The notes: a model not told the origin generated them from the letters alone. A DNA stretch of 64,000 bases from Lunularia cruciata (GCA_948567375.1 OX419760.1:27838001-27902000); one strand, 5' to 3'. Shown: positions 47,009-58,781, numbered from the stretch's first letter. Numbers and translations are program-made.

Positions 47009-47706
47009 TTAGGTGCTCAAAGGATCCTCCTTGCTCCCATAGACACAAAAGTCATCAATGAAGTCTCTCACAAATTTCCCAATGAAAGGTTCAAATACCT
47101 TGTTCATAAACCATTGGAATGTGGCTGGAGCATTGCAAAGCCCAAAAGGCATGACCTTGAAAGTGTAAGTTCCCCAAGGTGTGGTGAATGAGGTGAGTTG
47201 TTGATGCTTTGGTGAAATCTTGATTTGGTTATATCCACTATAACCATCTTCAAAACTATACCTCTCATGACCTGCAACTTCCTCCAAGATCTCATCAATG
47301 AATGGTAATGGGTAGTAGTCCTTCTTGGTAAAAATATTGAGCTCCTTGTAATCCACACATACTTGCAGCTTGCCATTCTTTTTCTTCACAATCATAATTG
47401 AGACACACATTTTGAATTCTCTTCCTCAAAGATAAATCCGCCCTCCTTGAGCTTATCAATTTCATCCTTCACAACCAAATCTATTGGTGGGCTAATGCAA
47501 CATTCCTTTTGGTGGAATGGTCTTGCATGTGACTCCACCTCTATCTTGAACCGCTCCAAGGTGACTTCCTTCAGATCCTTGTAACTGAAAGCAAACACAT
47601 GGATGAACTTGCAAAAAATCTCCTCAAATCTCACCTTCTCCTCCTTGGTAACATTTGGACCATACTTGAGGGTAGATAACCTCTTCTCTATCTCCTCAAG
47701 TGTCAA
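47009..47706 (-). pseudogene. Element E reverse transcriptase, frameshifted
   Basis: The 47706-47392 frame has STLKYGPNVTKEEKVRFEEIF and DEIDKLKEGGFIFEEENSK. The next frame (47410-47009) continues VKKKNGKLQVCVDYKELN, FKVMPFGLCNAPATFQ and the catalytic FVRDFIDDFCVYGSK. The shift is a 2-base gain in a TGTGTG run near 47405. A further shift near 47000 separates the thumb. Confidence 0.9.
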
Positions 47707-47802
47707 TGGTGGTTAATTTGGGTCCTTCAAAACCCTTGGCTTAGGTGCAAAATCCTTAGCACACAAGGGATACACATCTGAATCAGATTCTAATTCATCC
47801 TT

Positions 47803-48468
47803 CTATGTGGAAGTCTCTTCTTCCATACTTGTGTCCACATCTGAAGCTCCTTCAGAATTTGGTTCCCAATAATCAGAAAATGGTGTATCTAAATGTGAAG
47901 TGTTGGTGGTGTTAGTCATAGGAACTATGATTCTATGGTTTGATGGCCCAATCCTCAAGTACCCTTTGTGCCATCGATCAATTGTGTGTGTTGTGCTCAA
48001 CCATGGCCTCCCAAGAAGTAAGTCATAGCTTGAATCCTTCAAGACTTGGAAAGTCATGAGATTTTGAACTCCCATAACTGAAACTACCACCTTATCCATC
48101 ACTCCTACTAGTAAAACTTGTTGCTTGTTTGCCATGCTCATCACAAATGTTGAAGGTCTTGAGGGTATCATATCCAACTTCTTCATCAACCTTTTTGACA
48201 TGGCATTAATTACTGATCCTCCATCAACCAATGCATCCTTGATGTTGTGACCATTCACTCTCACTTCAACCTTGGAGGCATATTCACAAGCCTCCCATGG
48301 TGCTGGCTTGGCATCCACCACTCCCATTGATATTGGAGCTTTTGCCTTCTTCTTCCTCTTCCACATAGAACTCAAACCACCTCTAAGCTTCTTTCTCAAG
48401 GTAGGGTTCAAAGCAATCAATTGACCCACTATGATATTAACCTTGTGACTATTGACATCCTCCAACAT
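47803..48468 (-). CDS. Element E aspartic protease region (open fragment)
   Basis: A 221-codon open piece with VNGHNIKDALVDGGSVINAMSKRL, an active site of DGG type as in Tat-like elements, and LKDSSYDLLLGRPWL near the C-terminal part. It would process the polyprotein. Confidence 0.82.
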   Translation of the reverse strand: MLEDVNSHKVNIIVGQLIALNPTLRKKLRGGLSSMWKRKKKAKAPISMGVVDAKPAPWEACEYASKVEVRVNGHNIKDALVDGGSVINAMSKRLMKKLDMIPSRPSTFVMSMANKQQVLLVGVMDKVVVSVMGVQNLMTFQVLKDSSYDLLLGRPWLSTTHTIDRWHKGYLRIGPSNHRIIVPMTNTTNTSHLDTPFSDYWEPNSEGASDVDTSMEEETST

Positions 48469-48477
48469 ATTATAGTT

Positions 48478-49637
48478 CTATTGTTGCTTTGAGATCAATA
48501 AGTCCTCCATCTCCAACTTTTTTCTTGAAGTCTTTGTTGTTGATGGTGCTGAGGTATGAGTGCTCCTAGTAGACATAGGAGTATCCTCACTAGGAGTAAA
48601 TCTTTGAGAAGAGTGCACATCCTTTGCAAAATGAGCTCTCTTTTTCTCTTGTGCCAAAAGCTCCAAATTAACACTCTTGGGCTTTGAGCACTCTTTCTTC
48701 TCATACTTGCTCTCAACCACATCTATAGATGTTATCCCCTTACCTTTGTTTGTATTAGGAGCCACTTGGGTTTCACTACCTCCCTCTTTCCCTCTATTGG
48801 CTCCCTCATAACCCCTTCCTCTATAGTAAGTAGAATTTGGGCAAGTTCTTTGGATGTGTGACCTCTTCTTCCACAACCAAAACAATTTCTCTCATTGAAA
48901 TTGTTGGTTGGTTGGCCTCCTCTATATGGATACCTTCCATAACTCCTAGGCCCTCTCCTAAAATTCTGATCCACCTTCCTCTTCTCCCATAGTTGCACTA
49001 CATTGATCTTGACATTTGCAAGTTGTTTAGTGATGGTTTCAAGTGAATCCTTTGGTAGGGGTGCAAGAATTAGAGCAACTTCTACTTGTGGTGCAACCCT
49101 TGTCACCAAAGTATCAGAAGTTCCACCAAACTTGTAACGTTGAGGAGGATGCATAACCTCCTTCACCACCAAATCACTCTCATCCCCTTCCAAACTCTCC
49201 ATACAAATTGAGATCTTGATAGCTTCAACCTTGGAAGAAGGTTTCTCATATCTCACCTTGCTTCTAATTGTTGATCTCAATCCTCCCACAAAACTCTTGG
49301 TGAGCATAGCCCCTATACCAATCATAGTAGTCTCCACATCATCCCCACCCTTCCTCAACACTATGCAAAATCTGGACTCAAACTTTTCCACTCTTTCCAC
49401 ATAGAATCTCACTTTCTCTCCATCTCCTTGCTTGAGAACGGTAACCTCACTCATCAATCTCTCATAACTCTCACCTGGAAGAAAGTTCTCAATGAGTGTT
49501 AAAGTCAAACTCTCCCAAGACTCTTCTTGCCCATCTCTCCTCTCTCTCTTTTGGTATTCTAACTCATACCATGTAAGTGTTGCATCCTCAAAGAAATTTG
49601 GTAATATATAAGACCTACTCATTCTTCCTCCTCTCAT
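48478..49637 (-). pseudogene. Element E gag, frameshifted within the zinc knuckle
   Basis: The 301-codon frame (49637-48732) has capsid-like features (FFEDATLTWYELEYQKRERR, LTLIENFLPGESYERLMSEV, VRFYVERVEKFESRFC) and ends in the knuckle CFGCGRRGH. The remainder (IQRTCPNS and a basic tail) is in another frame, 48885-48478. The shift is a 2-base gain in the CACACA run at 48855-48860. Gag packages the element RNA. Confidence 0.87.
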
Positions 49638-51087
49638 TTTTTCCTATGCAAGCTCTTTTGAATTTTCTCACAAAGGCCTCCACATCTTCTCCATCCTTGC
49701 CAAACAAAACCAAAAGTTTTCCCATCTTAACCCTCACTATCTTTCTTTTTTCTCCAATTTTCTTTTTCTTTTTCTCTTTTCTTTTCTCTCACTCTATAAC
49801 TAATAGAGTATGTACATGACTAACACCATTTGAGATTAATCTACCCTAGGGAACACAAAAAATTCAGGTTACTCCAATATTTCTATAGCAATATCAAATC
49901 CTAGAGTGCATATTAATCAAACTCTCATGGATAGTTTATCTATACGTTGAAAGATTATCTCCATCACTAATCTTGAGAACTAGCTGATGAAGGTGGTACT
50001 ATTTCTATAATTATACTAAGACTCTCTCCAAGGTCCTTCACCAAAGTCTCCAAAAGTGCTTTTACTCCACTACACTCATGTCCTTTTGGAAGTCCTTCAA
50101 CTCCACAAACCTCACACAACTTCTTGGTCTTAGATCTTCTCTCTCCCAATCTTGGTGAAGAAGTCCCAACATGAAAACCCAAGTCAAATAAGCCTCTCCT
50201 TTCCCTAAATCTCTTGCTCTCAAAAGACCATGGACATGAACTTGCTTTATGACCCTTCTCCGACATAAAAGCACTTAAACTAATTCTTTCCTCCAAGTGG
50301 TGTTGATTTTTGTATCCTCTCAACACTCTCTTCAAATTCTATTCTAAACTCTCTTTTCCTTAAATCCACCCCTATAGTCACCTTGGGGAACCTTGCATAG
50401 CCTCAATTTCCACTCTTGATGACCGTCCATGTTCCCAAGATGAGTCTGAACACTCAAATATATTTTTTGTTGCTCTCACATTCCTCATGCATGAGATCTC
50501 AACTCTGTAGAATTGACCCCTCCTCACAATGTCACTCAAATCTCTCAATTGGTATTTCATAGTCCTCTGAAATCTTTTACACTTGATCACAACTTCAAGG
50601 TGTTCTTCCTTGTAAAATTTCAGATCTTTTAATTTAACATTTTGGCCTAGATACCTTTTTATTCAGCACACACATATTTCAAATTTGGTCTGAAAACTAT
50701 ACTCCTCACTTTAGAAACTCATAACTCTCTATGCAAGAATGCTCTATCTAATTTTTGTGTCAGCAGGTAGGATACAATGCACTAAATTTTATTGGAAATT
50801 TTAGAATAATCTATTGAAAATTGGAGAAAAGGCAGACTCTGTACAACTTCCCAAAGAGCATGCAATTTTGGGAGCAATTTTTCCCTATCAACTTTCTAAA
50901 TTTCTATCCCAATGCGTATAGTAGCTTTCACAATAATTTTAAATGAAATAACTGAAGGACAACCAAACCTATCATGTGGAGACATTTCAACTCCAGATCT
51001 TAAACTTGAGATTTTGCCCAAAATCACCTTAATCCCCAAAATTTTCAATCCACCTCACACAATCTCTCCAAATCCTCTCATGTGTAC
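49638..51087 (-). other. Element E leader and upstream gag region
   Basis: Between readable gag and solo LTR K. Minus frames at 49967-50335 and 50378-50590 contain CEVCGVEGLPKGHEC and other cysteine/histidine residues, possibly the gag N-terminus or an extra leader frame. Not assigned. Confidence 0.5.
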
Positions 51088-51782
51088 TGTTACACCCATT
51101 TGTGCATGTATGTAGTCTTGTGATATTAGTTTGGTATTAATAGTACTGGAGAGATATTATTTATATAGAGATAAAGGATGGTTCTACATTAGTCATGATT
51201 AGCTAAGTTAGTCATAGCTAAGATAGTGGAGACCTTATTTTAGAGGAAGTGGAAAAGATGAACACCACTATTTTGGATTCTAGTCTGTTTACTTGGTATT
51301 ATTCCTAGGTGTTTGGGTTTGAGGAGAGAGTTGAAAAATCTTGGGCCCGTAAGCCTTTTTGTCTTGGATTATTTTATAGTCCAAGGATAGCCCATTTGAA
51401 CAAATGCTTGACTTAGTAGTTGGGTAAAGATAAGATCACATGCTTAGTGGAATATGCCCATGTGGATAGATATTCCTTTATAATTTTTGACTTTACTTGA
51501 CTTTTGGCCTAGTAACTTGAGTTATTCCTATTAGTAACTTTGGTGCGTAACTATTTCACAAGTATATAAACTAGGGGTGAGGAGGTACTCAACATTTTTT
51601 CATTTGCAACTATCTCTCTCTCATTGAGTTCTCTAGTGAGAAATGTCTTCAGTCTTGGAGTGTTAGCCTTGGAGGAGTATGATGGAGTTGGGGTTCCTTG
51701 TCTTTTGAGTCTATGGTGTGCTACCATAATAGCAATCAGAGGTTCATCTTGAGTGAGAGACATGTCGGCTCACAATACAAGA
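51088..51782 (+). mobile_element. Solo LTR K of the D/E family inside the leader of E
   Basis: Plus-oriented LTR (TGTTACACCC to about GGCTCACA, plus 8 extra bases) with TATATAAAC near 51565 and the same word order as the LTRs of D and E. TGTAC occurs on both sides (51083-51087, 51783-51787). No internal region, so it is most likely the product of LTR-LTR recombination. Orientation is opposite to E. Confidence 0.82.
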
Positions 51783-51787
51783 TGTAC

Positions 51788-51980
51788 AAAATCACCTCAA
51801 AGACATCATAATAAAGTACATGATATAAAAATGGGTCTAAGTTCTCTAACATAAGTTTAGCACTCTCCTTCCCTAATATTCTCTCCAAGTGAGCTCTCAT
51901 AGCCTCGTTCTGTCTAATATAGAATTGTACGTGGAACATTATCTTATCTTCTAGAGAGGACCCGGCTACATAACCAAAAA
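51788..51980 (-). other. Element E primer-site region
   Basis: Element-sense sequence next to the 5' LTR is TTTTTGGTTATGTAGCCGGG, an Athila/Tat-like primer region with likely CpG losses. The tRNA is not identified. Confidence 0.5.
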
Positions 51981-52644
51981 TGTGAGTGGCATATCTCTCA
52001 CTCAAGATGAACCTCTAATGGCTATTATGGTAACGCACCATAGACTAAGAAGGCAAGGAACTCCAACTCCATCATACTCCTCCAAGGTTAACACTCCAAG
52101 ACTCAAGACAATCTTAGTTGAATATACCCATATTCCTTTATACTTTTTGACTTTACTTGAATTTTAGCCTAGTAACTTGAGTTACTATGGTAATAGTAAC
52201 CATTTCACAAGTATATAAACAAGGGGTGAGGAGGTACTATCATCCTTTCATTTTCAACTATCTCTCTCTCATTGAGTTCTCTAGAAGCATGTGATCTTAT
52301 CTTGACCCAAACACTAAGTCAAAGATTTGTTCACATGGGCTATCCTTGGACTATAGAAGAATCCAAAACAAAAAGGCTTGCGGGCCCAAGAGTTCTCAAT
52401 TCTTTCCTCAAAGCCAAACACCTAGGAATAATACTAGGTCAATACACTAGAATCCAAAAGTGTGGTGCTCATCTTTTCCACTTCCTCTAAAGTAAGTTCT
52501 CCACTATCTTAACTATGACTAATTTTAGCTAATCATGACTAATGTAGAACCATAATTTATCTTTATATAAATTATATCTCTCAAGTATTTGTAATACCAA
52601 GCTAAATATCATAATACTACACACATGCACAAATGGGTGTTACA
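51981..52644 (-). repeat. 5' LTR of element E with an internal inversion
   Basis: The outer parts (51981-52112 and 52285-52644) align to the 3' LTR in the same orientation. The middle (52113-52284) aligns only as reverse complement. Confidence 0.88.
52113..52284 (+). other. Inverted LTR segment carrying the promoter of E
   Basis: Reads CTTAGTTGAATATA to GAGTTCTCTAG, the reverse complement of the matching part of the 3' LTR (44294-44494). It holds the TATA box (TATATAAAC, 52212-52220), which now points away from the E coding region. Confidence 0.85.
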
Positions 52645-52648
52645 TGAC

Positions 52649-54480
52649 ATGATCATCCAATAGCTTATGCTAATATACAAATGGTTGGGCAAAGATAAAC
52701 TATTCAATCATAGAAAGAAAAGGGTTGGTCATGATTTTTGGACTCAAGAAGCTTTAGCACTACTTGATTGGAAGAAGGTTACCAATGTCACAAATCACAA
52801 GGGTTTGAAGTGCAATTTCAACAATCCTAATGTAAAAGGAAGGTTAGCAAGGTAGATGATACTATTATCTAAGTATGATTACACCATTGAAGATACACAA
52901 AAGAAGAAACACAAATGTTGATTTTTTATCTAAGGCCTGTGATCATGATGGAGTTAAATGAGTGAATGATTTCTTCTTAAATGAATAGTGTATGACTATC
53001 TTAATTACTCAAGATGTTTCAATGTGATACAAGGAGATTGTGTACTTTGTTACAAGAGATAAAAACATGGATGAGATGCATGCTAGGGAGAAGAATACCC
53101 TTGTAGCAAGATCTAGATCTTACACAATGGTGGAGGATATTCTTTTTCACAACAAGAAACAAATGGTTTACTTTGAAGAGTAATTGGTACAAATGAGTCA
53201 ATCTTACTCATAAAGGAGTTTCATGATGATTTGGTGTGTAGAGATTACTAGAGTGGTATCTTATTTTGTTTCAAGGTGCTCTTCCACTTAGAATAAGTGG
53301 AAGTGATTTATTGGATCCTAGCCTTAATGTCTTCATACAATAGATATGATGCATCTTGCCATTATTGATCCAAAAGGAGCACAAAGCTTTGTAGTAATAC
53401 AAAGTAACACAATGTAGGTAGAGGAAAGCTCAAAAAGCAAAAGAAAAATGCAAGAAAGGTGACCATTTTCAAGATTCAAGATTCATGCTACCAAGGATTT
53501 TCTTGATTATTGCAAAGCTTGTGATGTTTGTAAACCTCTTGCTAGGAAGTCTACCTCTATTCTACCTCTTAGATCAATTCCATTGCTAAGATCTTATGAA
53601 AAGTGGGGTATTGACTTTGTAGGTCTTCTCAATAAAACCTCAAGGAATAATTGGTAATATTGTGGTAGTTATTGGTTACTTTTACCAAGTGGGTTGGGGG
53701 ATACACCATTGAGAGATAAGAATGAAAATGAAGTTGGTAAGTTTCTTTATGAATGCATCCTCACTAGATTTGGTTGAGCTGTGATGTTGGTTTTAGATAG
53801 AGAAGGAGAGTTTATGAGAAGCATCACTACAACCATTCTATGACATTTTTGTATCACATATAGAGTGACCACATCCTAGATGCTAAACTCCAATGGCGTG
53901 GCAAAGAGAAAAAATCAAACCTTGTACATGATATTAGCCAAAAATGTAGATATAGAGGAGCTAAACATCATTGGGATAAGAAAATTCATATGGTTTTGTG
54001 AGAGTATAACATAACCATAAATACATCTACCTATTATTCTATATTTTATTTGGTATATGTTATATTGAGTCTACTTAACCTATTCATCTATTCACTTTGA
54101 TCTTCCTACCTTCCAAAGCATAAATAGAAATTGAAGAAGATACATGGAGGTGATGCAAATAAGACAAGGAAGGAGAGTTGGAAGAGATAAGAGAAATTGT
54201 TATGGTTTGAGTGCAAAGAAAAAATGAGCTATAACAAGAGACAAGGCAAGAAGAAGGTAGAGCCCTTCAAGGAAGGTGATTGAGTAATGTTGTTTGATTC
54301 CATTTGATTCAAGATGGTGCACAAGAAGTTCTTACCTAAGTACTTTGGACCTTTCATAATGGAGAAGGTATGGAGCAATTATACTTATGACCTCAAGGAG
54401 TTAGAAGAAGACATTTTGATAAGATTAACCATGATAAGTTGTATCATAGAAGGTAAAGGGACCTTCACTCAAAGAATAAA
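52649..54480 (+). pseudogene. Element D RNase H end and integrase, degenerate
   Basis: It resumes with HDHPIAYANIQMV, the continuation of the RNase H frame cut by E. KGLKCNFNNPNVKGRLAR (52800) matches the E motif HKALKYIFNKPNVEERLAR. The integrase zinc cysteines (CKACDVCKPLARKS, about 53510) and the region matching LVLDRGEEF (about 53790) are visible. Stops and indels throughout. Confidence 0.83.
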
Positions 54481-54504
54481 GTGAAATCTTAGTCTGAGGG
54501 TATA

Positions 54505-55190
54505 TGTAACACCCATTGGTGCATGTATGCTCCTTGGAGATATTTAATTTGGTATTGCAAGTAGTCTTATTTATATAGAGTTTAACCAAGCTTTTAGATT
54601 AATCATGAATAACTAGAGTTAGTATAGCCAATATAGAGGTAACTCTACTTTAAAGGAAATAAAGAGAGTGAGCATTACTATTTTGGATTCTAATGAATCA
54701 AATTTGTTTTATTCCTAGATGTTGGCTTTGAGGAAAGAGTTGAGAACTCTTGGACCCAAAAGTCTTTTTGGTTTGTATTTTTCTAAGTCCAAGGATAGCT
54801 CATGTAAAAGAATCCTTGATTTAGTTGTTAGGTAAAGGTAGACTACATGCTCATAGTATCATTTTCATGTGTATGGATATTCCTTTAGACTTTAGACTTT
54901 GTATGAATTTTTGTCCAATAACTTGAGTTATTTTAGAAATTAATAACTTCACTGTGCAATTATTTCATAAGTATATAAAATAGGGGTGAAGAGGTATTCA
55001 TAATCCTTTCATTTGCACTAATCTTTCTCTCATTGAATTCTCTAGTGAACAATGGCTTGAGTCTTGGAGGAATCTTTGCATTTTAGCTTTAGAGGAGTGT
55101 GATGGAGTTTAGTTCTTTGCCTTAGTCCACAAAGTGATACTTTAATAACTATTAGAGGTCCATCCTAAGTGAGAGATAAGTAAGCTCATA
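54505..55190 (+). repeat. 3' LTR of element D
   Basis: TGTAACACCCATTGGTGCATG to AAGCTCATA, matching 26575-27245; TATATAAAAT near 54975. A worn polypurine segment (GTCTGAGGGTATA) precedes it. Confidence 0.87.
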
Positions 55191-55588
55191 GGTCAAAGCT
55201 ACTTATTGCACCAAGCTATATATTACAAATCCTACTATCTTGCACACATCTATCAAGGTTCTTGGCCCAAAGTTAGGTGCTAACATCTGGCTCTAATAAA
55301 TTACCTTAGTAACTTTGTAGCTTGGTTTGGTTCCTTTTCATTGATGTACACTTTTGGCTCCAAATATGGGCTAAAAACCTTATTATGAACCAATTGGTGC
55401 TAAGCTTCTTAGTTCATAAGATGGGTCCTACAATTGGCTTTGATATTAAGATCTTGAGTACAATATCATCTTGTTGTTGTGTATCTACATGCAATATTAG
55501 CTATCTAAAGTTTGAACCAACCTATGGGCTAAAAACCATAGATGCTAGATAATATTTTTTGGAACCTTATAATTTACACTTATCTCTA
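55191..55588. other. Unassigned spacer between elements D and F
   Basis: No gene seen. The word ATGGGCTAAAAACC occurs twice (near 55366 and 55525). It may include the diverged outer part of the F 5' LTR. Confidence 0.5.
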
Positions 55589-55860
55589 CAAGAAGATTCC
55601 CCAAATATTCCATTCGGTCAACTAGATAGGACAAGGACTGACACATCACCCATCCAAACAACTAATCCAAGGATGGAGCTCAATGATGGGTCACCAATCC
55701 ATGTATTTGATCCAAGGGTGGAGTTTCCTTTGAGGAGATCGTCTTTGCTATATAATCAAGCGAAGGTGCTCCTTTGGGGTATCAGAGGATTGAGTGTGAA
55801 ACGTGTGTTTTCTCTCTTGGATCTCTCTTAGAGAAGTTCTCTTGTCCTTGGAGTATAACA
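55589..55860 (+). repeat. 5' LTR of element F, inner part
   Basis: It ends GGAGTATAACA and shares with C the TGGAG(C/T)TTCC, CTATATAAT and GTGCTCCTTTGGGG words. The TATA box is near 55750. It has a short CT-rich insertion near 55820 relative to C. Confidence 0.8.
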
Positions 55861-55861
55861 A

Positions 55862-55873
55862 TGGTATTAGAGC
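55862..55873 (+). other. Primer binding site of element F
   Basis: TGGTATTAGAGC, identical to element C and one base from the initiator Met tRNA site. Confidence 0.87.
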
Positions 55874-55999
55874 AAGTGTTTTAATCCAAGAGAGTGGATC
55901 ATCCTTCTTGGAAGAGCACAAGCTACTAAAATTGAGTAATTTGAGGAGAGAACATAGTGTAATTGCTAGACTTGGGAAGGGTTTTAGAGAGGGGATGGG

Positions 56000-56429
56000 G
56001 TGGAAGCATCAGGAGAACAATTTCCTACACCTAGCTTCCCATTCTTGAATCCATTCCACATCAAGATTATATACATCCAGCATGAGCAAATGAGAGTATC
56101 TCTAGTTTATCACTTTGGAGCTGAATCCATGGACAAAGTGATGAATTTACCAAACTTGGTGGTTCTACTTATGGTAGTATATGATAGAGAGTGGGATTTG
56201 ATAATCTATATTCTATTATGATGTTACGGATCAGAATGTACCCAAATCTTCACCCTTTCAACATGCAAGTAGAAATCTGTTATGTAGTTAGATCAAAAGT
56301 GATGTTTAGGGATTTTGTAGTCCGCAATTTTGGTGACAAATATTATCAATGAGTCATAGCCTCTGAGGTCTCAATGGTAGTCCCCATAGTTTGTGCATCC
56401 TCCCAACTGATCATTCTAACTCTCAATTG
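56000..56429 (+). pseudogene. Pre-gag reading frame of element F
   Basis: The first part (56000-56221, 73 codons) starts MEASGEQF and includes YIQHEQMRVSLVYHFGAES and VVYDREWDLIIYI. A +1 change near 56210 leads to QNVPKSSPFN, VMFRDFVVRNFG and MVVPIVCASS. The layout and the position of the frame change match element C. Family unknown. Confidence 0.5.
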
Positions 56430-56471
56430 AAATAGGAAGTAGCAATTGAACATTAGCCATGTGTAGGAATC

Positions 56472-57540
56472 ATGGATCCATAGTTGCAAGAGTTGATGCA
56501 AGGAATGTAGGGGATGTTGAACATGTTTCAAGAAATCAAGATGACCATGGAGGAATTGCAAAATCAAATATGTATTGTCAAGAATGATCAAGTAATGCAA
56601 GAAAGGGAGCCTTCTCAACAACCAACACCAACAATCAAAGTACCTGGAGAGTTATGCATGTCAATGACATTGATTCCAATCAACAACCAAGCCACATTGT
56701 TACTACAAATAAAAAATATGTGCAACATAGAGCGTTACAAGGGAGACAACGTTCCATGGGAGTAGTAGAAAATTGGATTTCAAGCATGAATTAATACCTC
56801 CAATTGTTCACAATGGAGATCACTAATCATTCTGTAGGTGTGTTTGTGTGTGTACTTGATCGATAAAGCCCTCACATGGTATGATGTTTAGGAATGATCA
56901 TTGCTGGTAGAAGGAAGAGAGGTCACTTGGACAGCCATGAGAGAAGAGCTGCTCAAGAATTTCCAATATGTGGATTCTTTGCAAATGGCCCAAACCATAG
57001 CAGAAGAATAACATACAAGAGTACATGGAGCCATTTCTAGATCTACAGGTTGCAAGAACCAATATGAGTCAAACCAAAGCTCTTGAAAATTTCAAGAGAG
57101 GATTAAAAGAGCAGATTTGCCAAGAGGTAATGGTGCAAAATTCTCATATTGTTTTTGAAGCCATTGCCTACGCTCAAAGAATAGCAAGGGCGCTTAGAGG
57201 AGGTGAAGCAATAACATCGATCCAAAACTATTGGGCTGAGACATACTATTTTGGTGGACTAGTTCCTATAGAATTGGGCAACATTTGGTTCTAAGATAGA
57301 GGAGCAAGACCTTTTCAAGGAAAACGGAGACGGGTTGAAGAAAGGAGAGAATGAGTCCCACAAGGAGAAGAGGCTCGAGCAAAACAATGATGATGTTACA
57401 ATTATGGCCAAATTGGGCACATAACCATCAATTGTTGTGCTTTTCATCTTAGAGGCCCTTGGACTCCATACAAGCAACCTCTAAACCACATGGAGAGACA
57501 AATTGAAGAAGAAGATAAGGAAACCGCATTGGAAGATGAA
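56472..57540 (+). pseudogene. Element F gag, degenerate
   Basis: Starts MDP with an early stop, then FQEIKMTMEELQNQICIVKNDQVMQEREPSQ. The capsid portion includes MEPFLDLQVARTNMSQTKALENFKRGLKEQICQEV and AYAQRIARAL (57025-57294). The knuckle CYNYGQIGHITINC near 57392 has lost its second cysteine (tyrosine). Confidence 0.82.
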
Positions 57541-57578
57541 GATCACCAATAAATGTACCTCATGACCTTATTGGCTTA

Positions 57579-57860
57579 GTGAAGAAGAGTAAAAGCAAAG
57601 GGATGAAGAGGACAAGTGTGCAAAGAAGGAGGAAGATAAACACACAATTAATTGTTGTAAATGAAGTGCTAAAAGGCAATCTGGTGAGAGTGTTGATAGA
57701 CCTTAGGGCAATAGAGAATTTCTTATCTCACTCTGTTGCAATAAGGTTGGAGATGGAACTAGAGAAGGATGAGAAGGACAAAGTAGAGTTGCCAAATGGT
57801 CAGATAGAGAGGATTGAGTTGTTACCTAGAAAGGTAATACTCTCTATAAGAGGGTATTGA
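57579..57860 (+). pseudogene. Element F aspartic protease, active site altered
   Basis: VLKGNLVRVLIDLRAIENFLS: the aspartate remains but the following S/T-G is LR. The frame stops at 57860 before the second half. Confidence 0.8.
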
Positions 57861-57872
57861 GAAGCAATTGAG

Positions 57873-58781
57873 TTGCAAGTGATACAACTAGCTCATTATG
57901 ATGCAATCTTAAGTATGTTGTGGATAGAGCACTACAACTCCATAGTGGATTGGAGAGAGAAAGTAATGAAAACTAGTCAATGGAAGATCTTTGGGATTAA
58001 AGGAAGATCACAAAGGCAAGAGCTGCCTCTATATGTCATAAGGACCACATCTATTGGTAAGATAAATAGATGTTTCATGGATTTAATAAGAGAAGTCCAG
58101 AGTGCTCAACACAATGGACAAATTCTTGAGAAATTGAAAGATGTGGTCAATGAGTTCCAAGATGTCTTTTTGGATGAATTCCCCGTAGGTTTACCACTAA
58201 AAAGGAGAGTAGATCATAAAATTGAGATATTTCTTGGGAAGACACCTCTTTGTAAGGCCTCATATCAACTATCACATCATGAGTTAGAGCAATGTAAAGC
58301 TCAAATCAAGGATATGTTGCAGAAGGCATTTATCCAACCCAATGTATCACCATATGGAGCTCTTGTATTGTTTGTGAAGAAGAAGGACGGAACAATACAC
58401 ATGTGCATTGACTACCAAGGATTGAATCAACAAATGATGAAGAACAAACATCCATTACCTCGTATGGATGACTTGGTTGATCAACTCAATGTGACAAGGC
58501 ACTTAACTAAACTTGCTTTGCGGAGCGGTTATAATCAAATCAGGATCATAGAACAAGACATACACAAAATGGCCTTTCAAATAAGGTATGGTAACTTTGA
58601 GTTCTTGATGATGCCGTTTGGCCTCACCAACGCTCCAACCACTTTCATGAGTTTGATTCATGACATATTTTGTCTATACTTGGATAAATCTATTATCAAT
58701 TTTTTTGATGACATCTTAGTCTATAGTAGGACATTGAAAAAGCACAAGCAACATCTACAAGAAGTCATCCACATTCTATGA
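57873..58781 (+). CDS. Element F protease end and reverse transcriptase (302-codon open fragment)
   Basis: LSMLWIEHYNSIVDW (protease end), then [64 protein letters not shown] and the catalytic INFFDDILVYSR. This is the most complete RT of the C/F family here and shows what C has lost. Part of pol, not a separate gene. Confidence 0.9.
   Translation: MQVIQLAHYDAILSMLWIEHYNSIVDWREKVMKTSQWKIFGIKGRSQRQELPLYVIRTTSIGKINRCFMDLIREVQSAQHNGQILEKLKDVVNEFQDVFLDEFPVGLPLKRRVDHKIEIFLGKTPLCKASYQLSHHELEQCKAQIKDMLQKAFIQPNVSPYGALVLFVKKKDGTIHMCIDYQGLNQQMMKNKHPLPRMDDLVDQLNVTRHLTKLALRSGYNQIRIIEQDIHKMAFQIRYGNFEFLMMPFGLTNAPTTFMSLIHDIFCLYLDKSIINFFDDILVYSRTLKKHKQHLQEVIHIL

Larger units (their letters stand above)
44165..52644 (-). 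mobile_element. Element E: Athila/Tat-like Ty3/gypsy element inserted in its sister D
   Basis: LTRs at 44165-44840 and 51981-52644. The left flank is TGGAC (44160-44164) and the right flank TGAC (52645-52648), a target copy with one base lost; joining the flanks restores the D RNase H frame. Minus-strand order: gag with zinc knuckle, protease of DGGS type, RT (FIDDFCVYG), RNase H, integrase. No chromodomain was seen. The protease and RT motifs resemble the plant Athila/Tat lineage. It is better preserved than D but has frameshifts, and a solo LTR K lies in its leader. Confidence 0.9.

Noticed and set aside
52113-52284. Gene conversion of the E 5' LTR by solo LTR K as the source of the inverted segment
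   Set aside because: The segment mostly matches the 3' LTR of E (ACTATGGTAATAG) where K differs (ATTCCTATTAG); a simple inversion fits better, though a few bases agree with K.
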